NCBI GenBank assembly: GCA_002470645.1 | Contig: DKNE01000028.1 | Span: 1-41,700 of the forward strand | Origin: Patescibacteria group bacterium UBA7396 | Lineage (GTDB): Bacteria > Patescibacteriota > Gracilibacteria > BD1-5 > UBA6164 | Reading direction: 5' to 3' | DNA: 41,700 nucleotides | Part shown: piece after piece, positions 7,840-18,923 of the stretch | How positions within the stretch are numbered: position 1 is the first letter of the stretch | Layout of the letters: every line of letters begins with the position of its first letter | The notes under the pieces: model-generated | Told to the model about the DNA's origin: nothing | The model's input: only the letters and a program-made list of their open reading frames with translations | Database searches by the model: none | Made by a program: the position numbers and the translations under genes

Positions 7840-10554
7840 ATGAGAAAACTAAAAAAACATTTTAAAGCTTTTACCTTAGTAGAACTAATCATAGTAATTA
7901 CTATTTTTGCTATATTAGCAACGATAGCTTTTATATCATTCCAAAACTATACAAGAGATACCAGAGATGGAAATAGAGTAGCAACGCTTAAAAATATTGA
8001 AACTTGACTTGAACTATATACAATAAAAACAGGAAGTTATCCAACTCCAGATAGAGAAATAACACAATTACTTTGAAATTGATGAGTTATTATATCTCAA
8101 AAATGAACTCTATGAGAAAATATTTCACAATTAATAAAATTAAATAAAACACTAATAGATCCACTAACAAATAAAGAATATACTTATTCAACAACATGAG
8201 ATCAAAAATCATACCAAATATGAACTATACAAGAAACAGATACTATATCACACTTCCCACTAATACAATCAACATATTGAAACACACCATACAAAGCACT
8301 AGTAAAGTGAAACTATAAACCATGAATCATAACAGCATGATGATATAATTATTTCATACCAAGTTTAATATTCAATGAATGAACTCTCACATGAACAGAA
8401 ATAAAACTAGTAGATAATATAAGAAAAATATATCTTTCAAATATAGATAAAACTCAAATAGAAAATAAAATATACTATGTATTAGATAAAGAACAAAATC
8501 TACCATACCAAGTAAGTAAAGATATACAAATTAATCAAACAAAAACTCAAAATTTAACATATGTAAAAGAACTAAAAAGAGAATTACTAGAAAAAATAAA
8601 TCAAACAAGACAACAAAAATCACAAGAACCATTAACTCAAGAAGTAATAGAAGAACAATTTGAGGAATTAATAACTTGAACACCAACAACACCAAATTCT
8701 GTATTACAAGAAATAACAACAACACTAAAAGACATAACAACATCACAAATACAAACACAAAATACACAACTAAAAAGTTGTGATTGAATACCACATGGAC
8801 AAATAAAATTATTCTATACAACAGATACTGTACTATACCTACAAAGTTGTACAAGTGAAACATTTACATGTAATAATGGAATATGGAATCCTACAGAAAT
8901 AAAATCAAATTATCCATATGTTAGTTGTAATCCATGACTTCCACAAAGTTGTAATCACTTATGAGAAGAAATATGACATGAATCAACTATGACAGTATAT
9001 AGTGAAAATAATATATTATGGAATGCTAGTTATGATTGTAATGATAGAATATGAGAAGTAACTTGTAATAATTGAGAAATAAGTTGAGATACAGAATATC
9101 AATACAAACAATGAGAATGTGTAAAATGAACACCAACAAATTGTATAGCAGATTCAGACTATGAAAAAGACTGAAAAATATTTAATGTACCACAATTAAA
9201 TCACTCAGTTACAGCAAATCCAGAACCATATATAGATGTAGTAGAAAATAATTGAACATATAGATATTGATTAACAGTTACATGTACTGACTGAAATCTT
9301 GACTCAATATTATGAACACAAATACTACAAAGCTGTTCAATAAACTATCATACAGAAGATAATACTACATGTATTTCAAATACAAAACAACAACAATGTA
9401 CACAATCTTGAAAACCAAATAACTCAACATACAATGTATTAGATGTAGATGTAACATGGAATGGAACAGGATGGAATCTAGCATCTAATTGTGAATGGAA
9501 CTGTGATCCTTGATATGATTGAATTAATTGTATACCAAAAACAAAACAAATTACTCAAGCAACACATAATTCAAGAATATTTATATTTACAAACTTCAAT
9601 CTTGCATATAATACACCAGAAACAAAAACATCACAAACACTAACTATACCAAACTGAACATCAACGCTTAAAGCAACTTTTACTTTATGATCTGATTGAA
9701 CTACGGTAAATTTATCTAGTGCTAGTGAATCCGTTAGTTGTAATAGTTGATATTATAAAAATGGAACAAATTGTAGTACACAATGGTCTTGAAATACAAC
9801 AGATTGATTTACTTTTAAAAATACTTCTTGAACTACTCAATATCCAACGAGTTGTAATAATTTACTTACTGTGAGTACTTGGAAAAATACATTAATTTGA
9901 AGTCCTTGGAACTGAAGTAATTTTGTTGATTGAGTATATTATATTAAACCAGACTCAAGCGATGCTTTTAAAGTTTATTGTGATATGACTACTGATTGAG
10001 GAGGGTGGACTTTTGTGTGAAAATCAACTTGATCATCAAATAGTGGTACTGTTATATTGAATAATTCATCTATATGAGATTGGACAAATATAAATACAAC
10101 TTCTACTGTAAAATTAGATACAACTAGTATAAATAATATTTTATTCTCAGGAACTAGAAAATTGAAAGTAAATAATAATACTGATGGTAAAAAACGGTTT
10201 ATAGAATATGCAAATAATTGACAAACATTGGATTTTGTTAATAATAAATCATATAATATAAGTATTACCGAACCTTATTATTGAAAGGTTTCTCCATTTT
10301 TTACTTCTCATCCCCATTTTATATTATTTGCATGAATTACTTACGATATTACACCATATCCAGTTTGATGTACTTATATAAATAGTAGCAATAGAATCAA
10401 TTATTGAATATATTTAAATGATTTTTCAAGGTATTTATCTACATGTTATGATTGAATTGATTGATGATGGTGACCTTTTATAAGACGGATTTGAGGTTTT
10501 ATTCAAGATTGATCTCATAATCAAATTTATGATTATAAACTATTTGTAAAATAG
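7840..10554 (+). CDS. Giant type IV pilin-like protein with fibrinogen-like C-terminus
   Basis: A 904-residue protein. The N-terminus MRKLKKHFKAFTLVELIIVI is a class III (prepilin) signal: basic leader, Phe11 at the cleavage point (preceded by Ala, not the usual Gly), Glu15 at +5, then a hydrophobic helix to about residue 30. A pilin-like head follows (TGSYPTPDREITQL). The middle is Thr/Gln-rich and then Cys-rich, with EGF-like clusters such as CDPGYDGINC near residue 555 and CNSGYYKNGTNC. The C-terminal quarter has the fibrinogen-domain signature VYCDMTTDGGGWTFV at about residues 712-726. More than 40 TGA codons are read as Gly. Ordinary pilins have 120-200 residues, so this is probably a tip adhesin or surface fibre built on a pilin anchor. 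The ligand is unknown. Confidence 0.85.
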
Positions 10555-10651
10555 TATTGCATATACTTATTTAAAATAAAAATACTTTACGATGCTACGA
10601 ATTTAAATGAATAATTTTATTATAGCTTTGGAAATATTATAAAAATCTCCT
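10555..10651. other. Short AT-rich spacer before the IS element
   Basis: I see no gene and no clear terminator between the pilin stop and the left end of the insertion sequence. Confidence 0.4.
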
Positions 10652-10703
10652 TGACAGAACCCCCGAAAAACTGGACACGGATTATCTTAACAAAAAAGGA
10701 GAA

Positions 10704-11474
10704 TTAGGAGTGTAATTTAGCAAAATCTACGGGAGTCATTTTTAAAGAAGTATGAATACGATTATTATTGTAGTAATAGATATAGAGATGAATAGCTTCA
10801 ATAACTTCGGCTATATTTCAAAATCTATTTAAATTTCATAATTCAAACTTTAATTTTCCATAAAAAGATTCCTGACTTCCATTTTCCCAAGGAGAAGATT
10901 TTCTACTCATAGAAGCAGATATATTATATTTTTCCAAAGCATCAAAGTATTCATAACTCCTATATTCACTTCCTTGATCAGAGTGAATATATATAGGAGT
11001 TTGTTTTGTTTTCATTACTGCCTGTTTCACAGCTGAGAGTACGAGTTCTTTCCCGTGATGAAATCATATTTGGTATCATACGACTTGTTTGGAATATTCA
11101 TCAAGTATCGTTGCAAGAAATAACTCTATTCCTTTATAATAGATATGCGTAAAATCACTATTCCAAACTTGATGAATACATTGTACTTCGAATTCTTTTT
11201 TAAAGTTTTTTACTCACATATGAGCAAGATTTCTATCTCATGGTTTCATAAATTTTCTTTTCATTCTTGCTAGTCCATACAGAGAATAGATTTGTACGAT
11301 ACGATGAACTTTTTTCTTATTCATTTCGAACTGATATGAATGTCTTCTATATCCATAGTATGGATGAAAGATACGATTGAATTCTATTTTTGTTTTGAGA
11401 AGAGTATCAGTTATTCTTTTGCTTCTTTTATAGTACAAACTACTTCTTGGAATTTTATATATTTCACACTCCAT
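10704..11474 (-). CDS. IS3-family transposase OrfB (DDE integrase domain)
   Basis: 256 residues with an intact catalytic core. An HTH_21-type N-terminal part (HPYYGYRRHSYQFEMNKKKV) is followed by the rve domain. The DDE triad is visible: Asp in VWNSDFTHIYYKG, Asp in IYIHSDQGSEYRS, and Glu in SPWENGSQESFYGKLKFEL. The end is TPVDFAKLHS. At least four glycines are TGA codons, so the standard code breaks the frame. The ATG at 11474 lies inside orfA in a different frame. If made at all, OrfB would normally need fusion to OrfA for activity. Confidence 0.85.
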
Positions 11475-11808
11475 TTTCTTGTTTAGACTTGGATATTACT
11501 TCACCAATTTCCGAGCAAATTCTCGTTTCCATTTTTGAAGTCTTAGTATTTCTTTTTTTTAATTTGTTTATCTCCAATTGCATCGCTCAGATAATAATGA
11601 GTAAATCTTCTTTATCTTTTTCTAGGCGACGGATTTTTCATAAATCTACTTTCTCTCCAGGAAAAGACTCTACTCTTTTTCTTATCTACTCATAGATACT
11701 TACCGTACTTACTCCATACTCTTGTGATGCTTGACGTACGCTTATTCCATCATCCTTAATGGCTGATAATATCTTATTTTTTAGCTCAATACTTACTTTT
11801 CAGGACAT
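11455..11808 (-). pseudogene. IS3-family OrfA with premature amber stop
   Basis: The 117-residue frame begins MSGKVSIELKNKILSAI and continues with a typical helix-turn-helix (GISVRQASQEYGVSTVSIYE). The next codon, where the family has Trp (YEW), is TAG at 11688-11686. After it the frame stays open with a leucine-zipper-like part to TAA at 11455. The A8 tract at 11560-11553 precedes a second break: in the +1 frame the downstream sequence reads EILRLQKWKREFARKLVK up to a TAA and then PSLNKKMECEIYK, in frame with orfB. So at least two lesions separate this copy from an active form. Confidence 0.65.
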
Positions 11809-12085
11809 ATTTTATATGGTTATTTTTAAATGTTCCAGCTAGATTTTTTTCTACTATATACTAGCTCTTTATATTTCAAAATTTATCTTAACTGTATGTC
11901 CAAGTATATGCAGGCTGGTCAGTTTGCCATATTCTTCTTTGTTAATAGTTAGTTTTTCTCTTAGTTTATTCGACTTATTTTTATTGTCTATAAAAACCAT
12001 TATTATAGTTACATACAACAAAGAAAATGCAAATTATAGTGATAGAATTGTTCAGTTAAAAGATTGAAAAATACTTTAGAGATTA

Positions 12086-12823
12086 TTACACGTTTTTTTT
12101 TATATTATCCAAAATAATCGCAGTAGCAATTCAAGCATTGAGACTTTCAGCTTGTCCAAATCTTGGAATAGTAATTTTTTTTGAAACAAGTTTTTCAATT
12201 TCTTTTGAAATACCATTACTTTCATTTCATATAACTATAAAACAAGATTTTTCAAAATTAGTTTTATGAATATCTTCTCATATCATAAAAGCTCAATAAA
12301 TAGGGAAGTCTTGATTTTGTAGATATCATTCTAAATCAGTATAATATAATTTTATTCTAGTAAAACTTCCCATACTTGAAATAATAACTTTTGGATTATA
12401 TAATTCACAAGTATTATTCGATGCAATTATTTTTTTTATTCCATACCAATCAGCAATTCTTATAATTGTTCCGAGATTTCCTGGATCTTTTATTTCATCA
12501 AGCACTAAAATAATTTCATTTCAATTATTTTTTAATTCTGAATTTTCCTTTTGTTTAACAAGAGCAATTCAATCAGTATTTGTTCAAAGGGTAGAAAGTT
12601 TTGTGATTTCCTCTATTTTTAAAATTTCAAAAGAATATTTTGAAACTAAATTTCTATTTTCCACAAAAAAACTTTCACTAATAATTAAAATTTCTATTTC
12701 AAAATCAGATTGCAATAATTCTATTAAACTTTTTTTTCATTCAACAAGAAAAACTTTTTGTTCATTTCTGTCTTTTTTATTATGAAGAGATTTTATATAT
12801 TTTATTTGGTTTTTAGAAAGCAT
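12086..12823 (-). CDS. SpoU/TrmH-family RNA 2'-O-methyltransferase
   Basis: A 245-residue SPOUT methyltransferase that would transfer a methyl group from SAM to a ribose in rRNA or tRNA. The N-terminal part (KYIKSLHNKKDRNEQKVFLVEG) is the L30e-like substrate-binding domain. The knotted catalytic domain has LDEIKDPGNLGTIIRIA, then FIVIGNESNGISKEIE, and the SAM-binding motif IPRFGQAESLNAGIATAI at the end. The family is RlmB/TrmH/TsnR-like; the target nucleotide cannot be read from sequence. It stands alone, with divergent transcription of the next gene. Confidence 0.9.
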
Positions 12824-12891
12824 GCATATCAAGTTATTTATTATTTTCCACATTATAGAATATATTTTAAATTTGCAATATCAAAAAATAT

Positions 12892-12919
12892 TTGACAATA
12901 AGAAATAAAAAAATATAAG
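12892..12919 (+). promoter_or_regulatory. Candidate promoter for the gene at 12950
   Basis: TTGACA (12892-12897) and TATAAG (12914-12919) with a 16-bp spacer, about 30 bp before the ATG. Confidence 0.6.
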
Positions 12920-12949
12920 TATCATTCAATATAAAATAAGATAAATAGT

Positions 12950-13423
12950 ATGAATGAAATAAAACACTCAATCAACTTCAATGATTTAAATAAAATGAAA
13001 TGAATGTCTCTTGAAGATCAACAAACAGCACTGAAAAATATTTTTTGAATTCAACAGATGTATCCATCTTGAATTGTCTGAGTAGCTGGTAGTCAAATAG
13101 CAGATGTTTATAAAGTAATTAACAGTGAATGAAAAATGTGAGTTTTTGTAAAAGATTATGGAATTGTTTTACTGGGGTCACAAAGATTTTTTGATAAAAT
13201 AACAGTAGCTTGTGATTCAAGTTGATTCCAATATATAACTGGAATAATAGATGAAAAACATTTTTGTTATGAGTTAATTGATCATTGAAAAGTAATTGCT
13301 ATTACAAATCAAAAATGAGAAAATGTTTTTTCAACTAAAAATGAAGTAATTGTTATAATAGAACAATATCGTACTCAAAGAATGGTAAGTTCCGCTATAT
13401 TTGATGGAGTATTAAAAAAATAA
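12950..13423 (+). CDS. Unknown 157-residue cytoplasmic protein
   Basis: The protein starts MNEIKHSINFNDLNKMKGMS and ends SSAIFDGVLKK. It is mixed alpha/beta with beta-rich repeats of the form KVINSEGKMGVFVKDYGIVL and ITGIIDEKHFCYELIDHGK, with no signal peptide or membrane segment. In-frame TGA codons fall in turns where Gly is expected. A good promoter lies upstream and a terminator directly at the stop, so it is a one-gene unit. I do not recognise the family. Confidence 0.75.
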
Positions 13424-13445
13424 ACCAATTTTGGTTTATTTTTTT
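13422..13445. terminator. Bidirectional terminator between convergent genes
   Basis: AAACCAA, two T, TTGGTTT then a T run on the plus strand. The same hairpin covers the stop codon of the leftward ABC-F gene. Confidence 0.75.
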
Positions 13446-15148
13446 CTTCTTGTGAATTTATCTTTAATCCTTTTTGCTTCTTTTTCTCAAAGTTTTTCGA
13501 GTAATACCATATCCATTTCGGCAGACTCATCAAATAAATTCATTTCGATATCAATTCCGTGCTCTAGTTTGTATCTATAATCCTCATAATTACCATAACT
13601 TACTGTTAATTCTCCATCACGAATTATCCACATTATCTCAGCAATTTTATTTACAAAATATCTATCATGTGAAATAAATAAAACCGTTCCTTTATATTTT
13701 GAAATAGATCTTTCTAATGATTCTCTTGAATCATAATCAAGATGATTGGTTGGTTCATCAAATATAAGAAAATTTGATTCTTTTTGTCATAAAATAGCAA
13801 ATAATACTTTTGAAATTTGTCCTCCAGAAAGATATTTTACAGGTTTATCAATAGCTTCTTTTTCTATTAAATAATATTTTAAATATCAAATAAGGGTTTG
13901 GTCTTCCATATGAATTCAATGACGTAAAAAATTTTCTCTAATTGTTTTTTCTTTTTCCAATTCTTCATGAAGTTGTGAATAATAAATGATTTTAATTCAT
14001 TTTCATCTCGTATAAATCCCATCTAATATTTCTATTTGTCACATAATTGTTTTTAAAAGAGTAGATTTTCCTGCTCAATTTTCTCAAACAATTCAGACTC
14101 TTTGCCCTTTATTAAGATAGAGTTCATTTATAAAAAATAATGGTTCTTTTCTTCCAATAAATACTTCTTTGAAATACAAAATTCTCTCATTTTCATCTCA
14201 AATATAATCAAAAAAGAATTTTGGAGTAGGTGGAATATAAGGTTTATTAAATTTTTCAAGTCTTTCTAATGCTTTTTCTCTACTCGCAGCAAATCAGGCA
14301 CGACTTCCAGCTCTAAAACGATTAATAAGGTTTTCCTCTTTTTTTATAAATTCTTGTTGTCTTTCCCATTCTGCCATTTTCTTTTCTTCTACTTTTTCTC
14401 TTTCTTCTACATATTTTGAATAATTGCAGTGATAAAAATTAATTTGTCTTGCCGGTTGAAGTTCAAATGTTTTTATACATGTTTTATCAAGAAATTCTCT
14501 ATCATGTGAAATAATTAAATACCCATTTCACCATTTATTTTGTAAATAACTTTCCAGCCATTCTACAGATTTCATATCGATAAAGTTTGTTGGTTCATCA
14601 AGACAAAGTATATCTGGTGATTCAACTAATATTTTACAAAGTGCTACTTTTGTTCTTTCTCATCCTGAGATTTCATTTAATTTTTTATCAAGTAAATGAA
14701 GTATTTGCATCCCATTAGCAACATTGTGAATTTGATTATTATAATTATATCATCCAATATTATTAAAAGTTTCTAACAAAGAAGTATATTTTTCAATAAT
14801 TTCCATATTTTCAGGATGTTCGGCCATTTCTTTTTCAATCGTATCTAAGTCTTTTTCCATCATGCAAATATCCTTAAATCCTTCTTTTATCTCTTGTCTA
14901 ACAGTTTTTTGCTCATCATTAGAATAAATTTGAGAAAGATAACCAATAGACATATTTCAAATATTTTCTAAACTTCCGTCAAAATCTTTTATTTCTCAGG
15001 TAATTATTTTCATAAGAGTTGTTTTTCAGACACCATTTCATCAAACCAATGCTATGGAATCATTTTCATTGAGGATAAAGTCAATATCTTTGAGAATAAC
15101 ATTTCCATCTACCTCATATTTATCTATTTTTATTCTTAAGTGTTTCAT
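13436..15148 (-). CDS. ABC-F subfamily ATPase (ribosome-associated type)
   Basis: 570 residues with two ABC ATPase domains and no membrane segments, the layout of ABC-F translation factors (EttA/Uup/YdiF/antibiotic-resistance ABC-F). Domain 1: Walker A GGNGVGKTT near residue 36, signature EISGGERTKVAL, Walker B ILCLDEPTNFID. A charged linker (EEREKVEEKKMAEWERQQEF) corresponds to the P-site interacting region. Domain 2: Walker A GENGAGKSTLL, signature YLSGGQISKVLFA, Walker B FLIFDEPTNHLD. Two Walker A glycines are TGA codons. The short C-terminal tail is KDKFTRRKK. The exact subfamily is not decided. Confidence 0.93.
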
Positions 15149-15170
15149 TTTATAATTATAAGTTTTTATT

Positions 15171-15199
15171 TTGCAAAAAGCTGGAGTTTTTGGTATAAT
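15171..15199 (+). promoter_or_regulatory. Promoter for the MFS-like gene
   Basis: TTGCAA (15171-15176), 17 bp, then TATAAT (15194-15199), about 29 bp before the ATG. Confidence 0.7.
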
Positions 15200-15227
15200 A
15201 TTCAAAAATATATTTTAATCAAAATTT

Positions 15228-16808
15228 ATGAGTAATTTTGTAACGATTGAAAGTGAAGAAAATAGCATAAAATTAAAAAATTTATACAATGCTTGAATTT
15301 TTATAGGATTTGCTTGGATACTTTTCCATTTTACCATTATTTTCTTTTTTTGAATGGTTCTTGAGTCTATTTTGCTAGTAGGACTTTTTTTATGAATTTG
15401 AAATTTTGTAGCCCTTCTTTTAGATATTCCTATTTGAGTATTACAAAAATACATTCAACCTAAAATTTTTCTGGTTATAGGAATTGTATTTATGATTATT
15501 GTTAGTGCTGTATTTATAAAATTTGTTTATTTTTATTGAATTTCAGAATTATTACCTTGATGACATGGTTGAGTCGAAAGGACGATTTCATTTTTATGAG
15601 AATTTCTCAATAGTTCTTTGAATATAGTATTACTTCTTATATCAGCTGGATTGTATTGAATTATAAAAGAGAGCTTTGATGTTACTATTATAAGTTATAT
15701 TTTTAACAATTCGACACCTTGAGAGTATGCCAGTGTTTTATCTAAATATAACATATATAATGGTTGAGGTTCTATGCTTTGACTCCTATTATCTTGAATT
15801 TTATTAGCTATGAATATTAAAATAGCAATCATTATTTTTATTGTTATTTTAATATGATTTTTATGATTTATTGTAAAATATTTTGATAATAAAATTGAAA
15901 CTATTGATTTTGAAAAAATAAAAACTATCAAATTAGATGTACTAAAAAATGATTTACTCAGTAAAAAAGAAGAATTTATTGGGAATATTAACACTAAAAA
16001 TCTTATTGAACTTTCTCGCCAATCTAAAGTTATTTTACTTAAACCTATAGAAATAAAAAAAAGTATTAATATAAAAGAAATTTACGATTATTCAGTGTCA
16101 GGGTTTAAAACTTTTTATAAAATATTATTTCAAATTCCGAGAAATCTTATTATTTTATGGTTTTTGGTTATTATTATGCAATTTTGATTTTGGGATACAT
16201 TTGTGGCAACATTTTTAGTAGAATTTTTAGAAAAAGTAATTAGTTTTAATAGTAATGAATATTTAATAAGTCAAACCAGATGAATTATTACATGATATGT
16301 ATTACTATGAGCTCTTGTAATTCCGGCATTTTTATTTCAACAATTTTTTATTAATAAATCAAAAAAATACTGAGTTTTTAAAGTAATTATGTTTTGAAAT
16401 ATTATATCAGCAATTTCTATGATATGTTTTTGACTTTTTGATTCTATATTTTTTGTCATGTTATTTGGTATTTTAAACAGTATTTGATATGCGGCAACTA
16501 TGCCATTGGCTCAAGCAACTTTTTCTTGAATTTATAATGAAGAATATGCAAAAAAATTTAATTTTAAAGAAATAGACACTACTATTTCAGCAGCACCTTT
16601 AAAAATAATTATTAATACAACCAATGTTATATGATTACTCATCTGAGCATTATTAGTAAAGATTTTGTGATTTAATTTCTTTTTTATTGTGTTTGGGATA
16701 TTTTTATTATCATCATTTATTTTTAGTTACACAAAAATGAGAAAAATTTTGAGTGATTTTAGTAAAAAAAACAATGAAAACACTATTAATGATGTAGATT
16801 TTGTATAA
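15228..16808 (+). CDS. MFS-like multispan membrane transporter
   Basis: 526 residues with about 12 hydrophobic segments in two groups, split by a polar cytoplasmic loop of roughly 100 residues (VKYFDNKIETIDFEKIKTIK onward). The first loop has a motif-A-like pattern LLLDIPIGVLQKYIQPKIFL, and the second half contains a related FQQFFINKSKKYGVFKVIM. This fits the major facilitator superfamily fold, but no subfamily motif is clear enough to name a substrate. Many membrane glycines are TGA. It has its own promoter. The next gene, an M23 peptidase, starts 64 bp downstream and could share the transcript. Confidence 0.7.
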
Positions 16809-16872
16809 AAAATAATTTGGTAATTTCATAAAAACTGCTACACTCTTTTTTAATATTTGTTAAATTTTTAAT

Positions 16873-18840
16873 ATGATAAAAAAGAAATTTTTTATTTGAT
16901 TTTTTTTGTTAGGGTTTCATTTTTCAGTAAATGCTGACTTGGTCTATCCGATACAAGAAATGAGTAAAGTAGAATGTAGATTTCAAAAATTTTCTACTCT
17001 TTCAAGTGATTGTAAAATGCAACTACCAATACTAAAAACTTCTGATTATACAAAATATAAAAATGATTATAATACCTATAGAAGAATTTATACTATATTA
17101 TGGTGAGCAACATATAATTATGGATGGGATGTAGGAAATGGATGACATCAATGAGTTGATATTGCTACTGCGGAAGGAACACCTGTATATTCTATCGCAG
17201 AATGAAAAGTAGTACAAGCATGATTTTTGGCTGGTCGGTGAAATACGGTAAAGATAGAGCATACTATAAACGGGAGAAAAATATATTCTAATTATTCGCA
17301 TCTTTCAAAAATAGATGCTACACTATGAGATAATATTCAAACAAAAACTAAAATATGAGAAGTATGAAATACAGGGAATAGTTTTTGAAATCATCTCCAT
17401 TTTCAAATTGATCTAGCAACTTCTTGAAAATGACCTTGGTATCGGTCAAATTGTTCAGAAAAAAATTATGATAATATCGTAAATTCAAATATATGTTTTT
17501 CCCAATTAAATACCAATACTATTGACCCACTTTTATTTTTAGAAACAAACTGAGCAATTGTAAAAGCAACTACTATAGATAAACCAACTACTCAAATTAT
17601 TTCTCAACAATGAATGTTATCAAGAGAAGAAATATTAAAAAGAGAAATCGAAGAATTTTTAAAATCTTATAATGTTCAAGTAAAAATCCTAAACCATTGA
17701 GCAAATATTGAACTTGGGAAAAAAGGAACTTTTAGAATTACTGTTATTGATAAAAGAACAAGAAAACCATTTACAGGAAGTTTTCCTTGAGATATGAATT
17801 TTAAATATGATTCAAAAAGGCTTGATATTTTCCCAACTTGAATCTTACAAATAGATAATGGAAGTAGAGATTTTACTATCACACCAAAGGTAGCTGGAAA
17901 ATCAAGTATAGATATTTATATTTGAGAAACTTTTTTCAAGAAAATTAATTTTTGAGTTTTCGATACTTCTAAACAGATTATACCAAAACAAGCAGTATAT
18001 TCTATTTCTACCAATAATGTTATTTCTGAAACAAAAAAAGGAGTATTTTATTTTAAAGATAATTTTGGCTTAAATATTTTATGAGTAAATTTTAATGGGA
18101 CCTATACATTAAAATCAAATGAAAATACTATAAAATTTTGTATTAAAAAAGTTCCAAGTATTTCTGACTTATCAAGAATTTTTAATACAAATTGTAGAGA
18201 TGAGCAATTTAGTGACCAAGTAACCTTTACAGCAAAAGATGCTATTTTATGAATTATAGTATTTAATTATAAAATTATGTCTGAATGAAGCCATAGTCTC
18301 ATAATTAGTAATTCTACCTGAGAAAGCATTTCAACTAAAAAATTAAACGGAACTCTCCCAGTTGATTTACAGGTTCTTCATCCATATTATCAAGATATAC
18401 TTTCTATTTCAAAATCTGGACTGGCTACTTGAATTAATAAATGATATTTTCTTCCAGACAGAGAGTTAAATAAAGAAGATGGAATTAATTTTTTGAAAAA
18501 TTATTTAGAAAGTAAACGTAAAAAATGTTTTGATATCACTTGTAGCTCAAAATATGCAGAAGCTATTTTACTCATAAATAAAGAAAGTACTGATAAATAT
18601 ACATATTTTACTCGCTTAGAATACTTACAACTCATTTGAAAATATGTACCATTCCTTCAATATGATGGTAAAGATTTTGTTAATTTTAGAGATTTAGAAA
18701 CTATAGATTTAGAATATTCAAAAAATATTTTAAAAAATAAAACTTGGAATGATTATTTTTGACAAACAAGATATTTTCAACCAACAAAAATAATTACTAG
18801 AGCAGAAGTTGCATTTTTATTAAATCAAATCATGAATTAA
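16873..18840 (+). CDS. Secreted M23 (LytM-type) peptidase with SLH-like C-terminus
   Basis: 655 residues. A signal peptide (MIKKKFFIGFFLLGFHFSVNA) is cut after about residue 21. The M23 metallopeptidase domain lies at about residues 75-185: HQGVDIAT gives the first His and Asp zinc ligands and NHLHFQID the HxH. The domain should cut peptidoglycan cross-bridges or scaffold division. The middle (about 220-480) is beta-rich with Ig-like or filamin-like blocks. The last 130 residues hold two or three S-layer-homology-like repeats, the last ending TKIITRAEVAFLLNQIMN, which would hold it on the wall or S-layer. Two rare CGG codons lie in the M23 region, at 17236 and 17440 or within a few bases of them. 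Confidence 0.88.
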
Positions 18841-18848
18841 TACAAAAA

Positions 18849-18882
18849 AAATAATTTATCAAACTTGATAAATTATTTTTTT
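18849..18882 (+). terminator. Terminator after the M23 gene
   Basis: ATAATTTATC (18851-18860), six-base loop, GATAAATTAT (18867-18876) and a T run. Confidence 0.8.
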
Positions 18883-18891
18883 TGGTATAAT
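18865..18891 (+). promoter_or_regulatory. ftsK promoter nested in the preceding terminator
   Basis: TATAAT at 18886-18891 lies just after the terminator T run. The best -35 match, TTGATA at 18865-18870 (15-bp spacer), is inside the hairpin's 3' arm. Confidence 0.5.
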
Positions 18892-18923
18892 AAAGACAAA
18901 TTTAGATATTTAAAAATCAACTT

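Larger units (their letters stand above)
10652..11921 (-). mobile_element. IS3-family insertion sequence, decayed
   Basis: About 1.27 kb with two leftward transposase frames. The left end begins TGACAGAACCCCCG with TGGACA 20 bases inside; the right end (minus strand from 11921) begins TGACCAGCCTGC with TGGACA 19 bases inside, so the imperfect inverted repeats start with TGA as in many IS3 elements. I see no matching target duplication at the borders, so the exact right end is uncertain. OrfA has an internal TAG and the two frames are not joined by a normal -1 shift, so the copy is probably inactive. Both frames use TGA for Gly, which shows the element has lived in a code-25 host. Confidence 0.75.

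Noticed and set aside
8531..8863. Minus-strand 110-codon frame opposite the pilin gene
   Set aside because: It is the antisense shadow of a Thr/Gln/Asn-rich coding stretch and is made of low-complexity Val/Leu/Phe.
11869..12000. Minus-strand 43-codon frame starting MVFIDNKNKSNKLREKL
   Set aside because: It overlaps the proposed right end of the IS, has no promoter or ribosome site and no recognisable features. It might be the start of a gene cut by the IS, but I found no matching other half.
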